From Desulfobacteraceae bacterium (GTDB lineage: Bacteria > Desulfobacterota > Desulfobacteria > Desulfobacterales > Desulfosalsimonadaceae), in assembly GCA_007136525.1 (NCBI GenBank), contig SLGU01000047.1, positions 1 to 8,923 of the forward strand: a stretch of 8,923 bases of DNA, in the 5' to 3' direction. Positions 5,896 to 8,923 of this stretch are shown piece after piece. A program made the translations under genes and the position numbers. How positions within the stretch are numbered: position 1 is the stretch's first letter; every line of letters begins with the position of its first letter. A model generated the notes under the pieces. It was not told where the DNA came from and did no database searches. It worked only from the letters and a program-made list of their open reading frames with translations.

Positions 5896-8259
5896 CTATG
5901 GGACAAGCGGCCATAGAAAAGGCAGGACTATCATCATAACGGCAAGAATGACCAGCGTCAGGGGGATGCCGGCTTTCAGGTAACTCCCGAAACTGTAGCC
6001 GCCGGGACCCATGACCATGAGCTTGGCCGGATGCGATATGGGTGTGATGAAACTGGCGGAAGCCGCTATTGATACGGCCATCATCAGGCTGTGGGGGGAA
6101 AGCTCCATGGCGGCGGCGGTATTGATGGTCACCGGGATCATGAGCACGACGACCGCGGGGATGGGAAGAACGCATGTCGCAAGCATGGTAACCGTTATGA
6201 GGCCGAACAGAACCCCCTCCGGGCCGTATGCCCCGGCATGGGAAATTACGCTCCGGGTGATCATCATGGCCGCGCCCGTCTGATCCAGCGCCGCTCCCAG
6301 GGGAAGCATTCCCGCGATGAGAAAAACGGCTTTCCATTCGATCTGCCGGTAGGCTTCCTCCATGGTAAGGCATCCCGTTACGATCATTATTGCGGCGCCT
6401 GTTACCGCAGCGATGTAAATGGGGACCCAGCCCATAACGACCAAAAACAGGATTGCGGCCAGAATTGACAAAGACACCGGCATTTTTTCCGTCCGGGGCT
6501 TTTCCTGTGCAATCCGGCTCAAGACAATGAAATCCGACTCCCGCCCGAGCATCTGCAGTTTTTTGACGGGACCGAAAAGGAGTATGGCGTCTCCGAACGC
6601 AAGCGTCTTGTCCTTGAGGTTGGACCGGTATGCTTTTCCCCTTCGCCACAGGGCCAATACAATCAGGCCGTATTTTTCCCGGAAGTTGAGCTGCTGCAGG
6701 GTTTTTCCTTCAATGGACGCGCCCGGCGCAAGAATTGCCTCCACGAGGCCGGTATCTCTGGAAATAAGGGACTTCATCCCGGGCTGTGCGGCTTTTTCAT
6801 AGATCCAAAGGCTCTCAATTCCCTCAAGCAGATGGAAAAGGGATGGATTCATTTCAACGAGAAGCCGGTCCCCGCCCTGCAGAACTTCAGACGGTTCCGG
6901 AAGGGGGATAATGCTGTTTTTCCTGATGATTCCAAGAACATGGCTTCCTGTGGCCTCTCCCAGATGGCTTTCGGCAAGGGTTTTTCCGGCAAGGATTGAA
7001 TCCGGGGGCACTTCCAGCCGAGTGAGTTCATCGTTGATGTGATACCGCACCGAAAGTTCGGCCGGATCGACAGGATTGAAATCTGCGAAATCCCGGCTGT
7101 TTTCAATTGCCTCGATCTGCTTTTTTTTTCCGGCCAGCAGAAGGGTTTCGCCGCCTGAAAAAATCATGTCCTGCAGATTGGTTCGATGCACTGTTTCATG
7201 TATGCGTATTGCCATAACCTTGACATTGTAAGAGGTCCAAAAATTCACGGAGTTCAGTGTATTTCCCGCAAGGGGCGAGGCATCCGGGATAGAGGCTTCG
7301 CAAAAGCGGATGACGCCGGGGAAAAAATCCTCCAGGCCCGGCACTGTTTTTTCGACGTTCATTTGCAGAAGGCTTTTGGGCACCTCCATGCTTTCTGCGC
7401 GTCCTTCAACCGTCAACAGGTCGCCGGGTTGCAGGGTTTCTTCGGGCTCCGGCGGCGCGATGTTTTTCCCATTTCGGGTAATGCCGATGACATTCCAGCC
7501 AAGGATCGATCCGAGCCGGATCGCGGAAAGGGGCTTTCCGGCAAGGACCGAATCGGAAGGAACGCGTATATGAAACAGGCGCTCTTCAATGCCGTATTGG
7601 CTTTGCCAGTCTGTTTTCTTTTCAGGCCCTGAAGGCTCCGCGATATTTCGTTCGGGCAGCAGGGTCCGGCCGGCAAGCGCCATGAAAACGATGCCGGTAA
7701 GCATTATGACCAGACCGATCGGTGTGAAATCGAAAAAGGAAAAGGGCTCAAGGCCGCCTTCACGTAAGGCTTCTGTTACAAGGATGTTGGGCGGCGTGCC
7801 GATCTGTGTTGTCATTCCGCCCATAAGCGACCCGAAAGCCAGGGGCATCAAAAGCCTGGAAGGCGACATGCCGGTATTCCGCGAAATATCCATGACAACC
7901 GGCAGCATCAGTGCAGCAACGGCGACATTGTTCATAATGGCCGACAGGACGCCCGCCGTGGCCATGACAACGACGGTCATCGGGATTTCATGGGAGCCCG
8001 CAATCCTTGAAACAATGCTGCCGATGGCATTTGCGACGCCCGTATGCGTCAGTCCTCCCGAGATAATGAATACGGCCCAGACGGTAACCACTGCAGGGTT
8101 GCTGAAACCGGAAAGCGCTTCAAGCGGCGGAAGCAGTCCTGTCAGCGCGACGGATCCCAAAACCAGAAGCGCGGTAACTTCCATGGGTATCCATTCGGTT
8201 ACCAGGAGCACCATGGATACGCCGAGTATTAAAAATACAAGTAGAATTTCAGGGCTCAT
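5896..8259 (-). CDS. SLC13/DASS-type permease with four RCK_C (TrkA-C) domains
   Basis: An inner-membrane transporter of 787 residues, likely ion-coupled, for an inorganic or organic anion such as sulfate or a dicarboxylate. The first transporter half (about 1-200) has GFSNPAV (51-57), the MNNVA motif (109-113) and TQIGTPPNILV (151-161), a family signature. A cytoplasmic insert carries four RCK_C-like modules at about 227-290, 316-385, 411-480 and 503-570. Each has an xLAGKxL-type opening (238-244, 329-335, 422-428, 515-521; period 91-93 residues) and a later Gly-Gly/Gly-Asp turn. The second half (about 588-787) ends with LPIPA (698-702), TPISHPAK (739-746) and GPGGY (751-755). Many relatives have two RCK_C modules and about 600 residues, so this is an expanded form. 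The RCK_C modules probably bind a ligand that gates transport. The start codon lacks a clear Shine-Dalgarno site, but the N-terminus (MSPEILLV) is family-like. The gene converges on the MaoC-like gene, 80 bp away. Confidence 0.92.
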   Translation of the reverse strand: MSPEILLVFLILGVSMVLLVTEWIPMEVTALLVLGSVALTGLLPPLEALSGFSNPAVVTVWAVFIISGGLTHTGVANAIGSIVSRIAGSHEIPMTVVVMATAGVLSAIMNNVAVAALMLPVVMDISRNTGMSPSRLLMPLAFGSLMGGMTTQIGTPPNILVTEALREGGLEPFSFFDFTPIGLVIMLTGIVFMALAGRTLLPERNIAEPSGPEKKTDWQSQYGIEERLFHIRVPSDSVLAGKPLSAIRLGSILGWNVIGITRNGKNIAPPEPEETLQPGDLLTVEGRAESMEVPKSLLQMNVEKTVPGLEDFFPGVIRFCEASIPDASPLAGNTLNSVNFWTSYNVKVMAIRIHETVHRTNLQDMIFSGGETLLLAGKKKQIEAIENSRDFADFNPVDPAELSVRYHINDELTRLEVPPDSILAGKTLAESHLGEATGSHVLGIIRKNSIIPLPEPSEVLQGGDRLLVEMNPSLFHLLEGIESLWIYEKAAQPGMKSLISRDTGLVEAILAPGASIEGKTLQQLNFREKYGLIVLALWRRGKAYRSNLKDKTLAFGDAILLFGPVKKLQMLGRESDFIVLSRIAQEKPRTEKMPVSLSILAAILFLVVMGWVPIYIAAVTGAAIMIVTGCLTMEEAYRQIEWKAVFLIAGMLPLGAALDQTGAAMMITRSVISHAGAYGPEGVLFGLITVTMLATCVLPIPAVVVLMIPVTINTAAAMELSPHSLMMAVSIAASASFITPISHPAKLMVMGPGGYSFGSYLKAGIPLTLVILAVMMIVLPFLWPLVP

Positions 8260-8310
8260 TTAGAAAAGACAGTTTTTATGGTATACCGTTTATGGCAGGA
8301 TATTTCCTTT

Positions 8311-8384
8311 GCCCGCCCCGTAAGGCGTTGATCGGCGCTCAAATACGCCCGGTATTCTCGCTTCTCGCGCCTTGCGGGACGGGC
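8311..8384. repeat. 17-bp-arm imperfect inverted repeat, GC-rich
   Basis: Arms 8311-8327 and 8368-8384 are reverse complements at 15 of 17 positions; one of the two differences is a T-G wobble. The 40-nt spacer contains a further GGCG/CGCC pair (8334-8337 and 8346-8349). The element is much more GC-rich than the flanking AT-rich DNA. It could be a REP- or MITE-like repeat, or a structured leader of the minus-strand permease. No T-run follows on either strand. Confidence 0.6.
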
Positions 8385-8450
8385 GCCCCGACCATCTCGA
8401 TGCGTCACTGTATTTATGCCCACGACCACTTAGTTTCGTAAAATATATCG

Positions 8451-8480
8451 GCATAATGGATATTATGCAAAATATTTGCA
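8451..8480. promoter_or_regulatory. Two overlapping AT-rich dyads, candidate operator/promoter
   Basis: GCATAAT (8451-8457) and ATTATGC (8462-8468) form a perfect 7-bp dyad with a 4-bp spacer. It shares TGC with a second dyad, TGCAAA (8466-8471) and TTTGCA (8475-8480), spacer 3 bp. CATAAT in the first dyad is a five-of-six -10 match on both strands. TTGCAC (8476-8481), 17 bp before TACGCT (8499-8504), with TG at 8496-8497, is a weak promoter candidate for the plus-strand gene. Binding protein unknown. Confidence 0.35.
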
Positions 8481-8571
8481 CGATTTCAGGTAAAATGATA
8501 CGCTCTTTTCCAATGTTATTGCATGCCCGCATGGGAAATATCGAACAAACCGAAACAAGGGGAGATGCCTC

Positions 8572-8923
8572 ATGGATGAACGGGTAAACACGCTCGATGA
8601 CCTGGATGACAAGGATCTGGCCCGGTTCGTGGTTGATATGTGCCATCGGATCGTGATGCACCATGCATTCTGGTTCAAGGAGGTCGAACACCAGATGGGG
8701 TTTGATCGGGCCTTGGAGATACTGGATTCCGCCTATCGCACCAGCTACGGCATCCAGATGAAGCGCCTCGGCAAAACACTGGGTTTTGATATGGAAGGGG
8801 ATGTGCCAAAGCCGCTGCTCGACATGCCCCGGGAAAAACTCATGGGGCTGATCGAAACGCTGGGGGTGAACTGGCTGGCCAACGACGGCGTCTGGTTCCA
8901 GTCGGTGGAGTTTTCTTCCGGCA
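8572..8923 (+). CDS. DUF6125-like protein, N-terminal 117 residues (runs off the window)
   Basis: The frame is open from ATG 8572 to the window edge, giving 117 residues without a stop. AGGGGAG at 8558-8564 is a strong ribosome-binding site 7 nt before the ATG. An earlier ATG at 8565 stops after four codons, so 8572 is secure. The sequence begins with an acidic stretch, then a helical region with His25, His30, His31 and His40 around Phe-Trp-Phe-Lys-Glu-Val-Glu, followed by QMKRLGKTLGF (62-72) and NWLANDGVWFQSVEF (100-114). These resemble DUF6125 proteins as I recall them; function is unknown. The histidine and acidic residues could form a metal site, but that is a guess. No signal peptide or membrane segment is visible. 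It is divergent from the permease and separated from it by 312 bp. Confidence 0.75.
   Translation, partial: MDERVNTLDDLDDKDLARFVVDMCHRIVMHHAFWFKEVEHQMGFDRALEILDSAYRTSYGIQMKRLGKTLGFDMEGDVPKPLLDMPREKLMGLIETLGVNWLANDGVWFQSVEFSSG

Larger units (their letters stand above)
8260..8571. other. Divergent intergenic region between the permease and the DUF6125-like gene
   Basis: This 312-bp stretch holds no convincing gene. It must contain the start signals for both flanking genes. From left to right it has an 8-bp palindrome GGTATACC (8280-8287), a long imperfect inverted repeat (8311-8384), an AT-rich stretch with two overlapping dyads (8451-8480), a small dyad CATGC-CC-GCATG (8522-8533) and a strong ribosome-binding site for the plus-strand gene (8558-8564). 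A minus-strand open frame at 8290-8691 crosses the region but shows no family features. Confidence 0.6.

Noticed and set aside
5896..6649. 254-codon minus-strand frame (5885-6649) overlapping the permease C-terminal half
   Set aside because: It is a frame-shifted shadow of the permease; the translation is rich in Arg, Gly, His and Pro, and the permease frame is intact without it.
8290..8691. 133-codon minus-strand frame across the divergent region
   Set aside because: It runs through the inverted repeat and antisense to the DUF6125-like start with its strong ribosome-binding site; the translation shows no recognisable features.

Overview
The window reads as ordinary chromosomal DNA from a moderately GC-rich, Gram-negative anaerobe. 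It is most likely a member of the Desulfobacterota (a Desulfobacteraceae/Desulfosarcina-like sulfate reducer). That guess rests on gene content: an eight-cysteine DUF6485-type mini-protein, a DUF6125-type protein, a B12-binding radical SAM/DUF4070 protein and a long SLC13 permease with RCK_C domains. It is inferred from remembered family distributions and could not be tested here. No tRNA, rRNA, CRISPR array, transposase, integrase or phage gene was seen.

Layout. Positions 1-192 are a leader with inverted repeats and a possible extended -10 promoter. A CorA-type Mg2+/Co2+ channel follows (193-1257). A 232-bp gap holds a degenerate hexamer array, another extended -10 candidate and a bulged stem. 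Next comes a long MscS-family mechanosensitive channel (1490-3127), then the Cys-rich mini-protein with a clear Shine-Dalgarno site (3190-3393). A 9-bp hairpin precedes a B12-binding-type radical SAM protein with a DUF4070-like region and a basic helical tail (3502-5295). A terminator-like hairpin overlaps its stop codon. A MaoC-like (R)-enoyl-CoA hydratase follows (5354-5815). Convergent to these is a 787-residue SLC13-type permease with four RCK_C/TrkA-C-like repeats (8259 down to 5896, minus strand). A 312-bp divergent region with a long imperfect inverted repeat and two overlapping dyads separates it from a DUF6125-type gene that runs off the right edge (8572-8923).

How the genes fit together. 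CorA, MscS and the SLC13/RCK_C permease are inner-membrane ion, osmotic or anion transport proteins, but they are separately spaced and partly on opposite strands, so no shared pathway follows. The radical SAM protein and MaoC hydratase are neighbours on one strand, which could suggest lipid or acyl-CoA chemistry. The hairpin between them argues against a tight operon. I see no convincing new multi-gene system. The most distinctive items are the four-RCK_C permease with an altered second-half motif, the radical SAM protein with a T10 tract and extra tail, and the dyad-rich intergenic regions.
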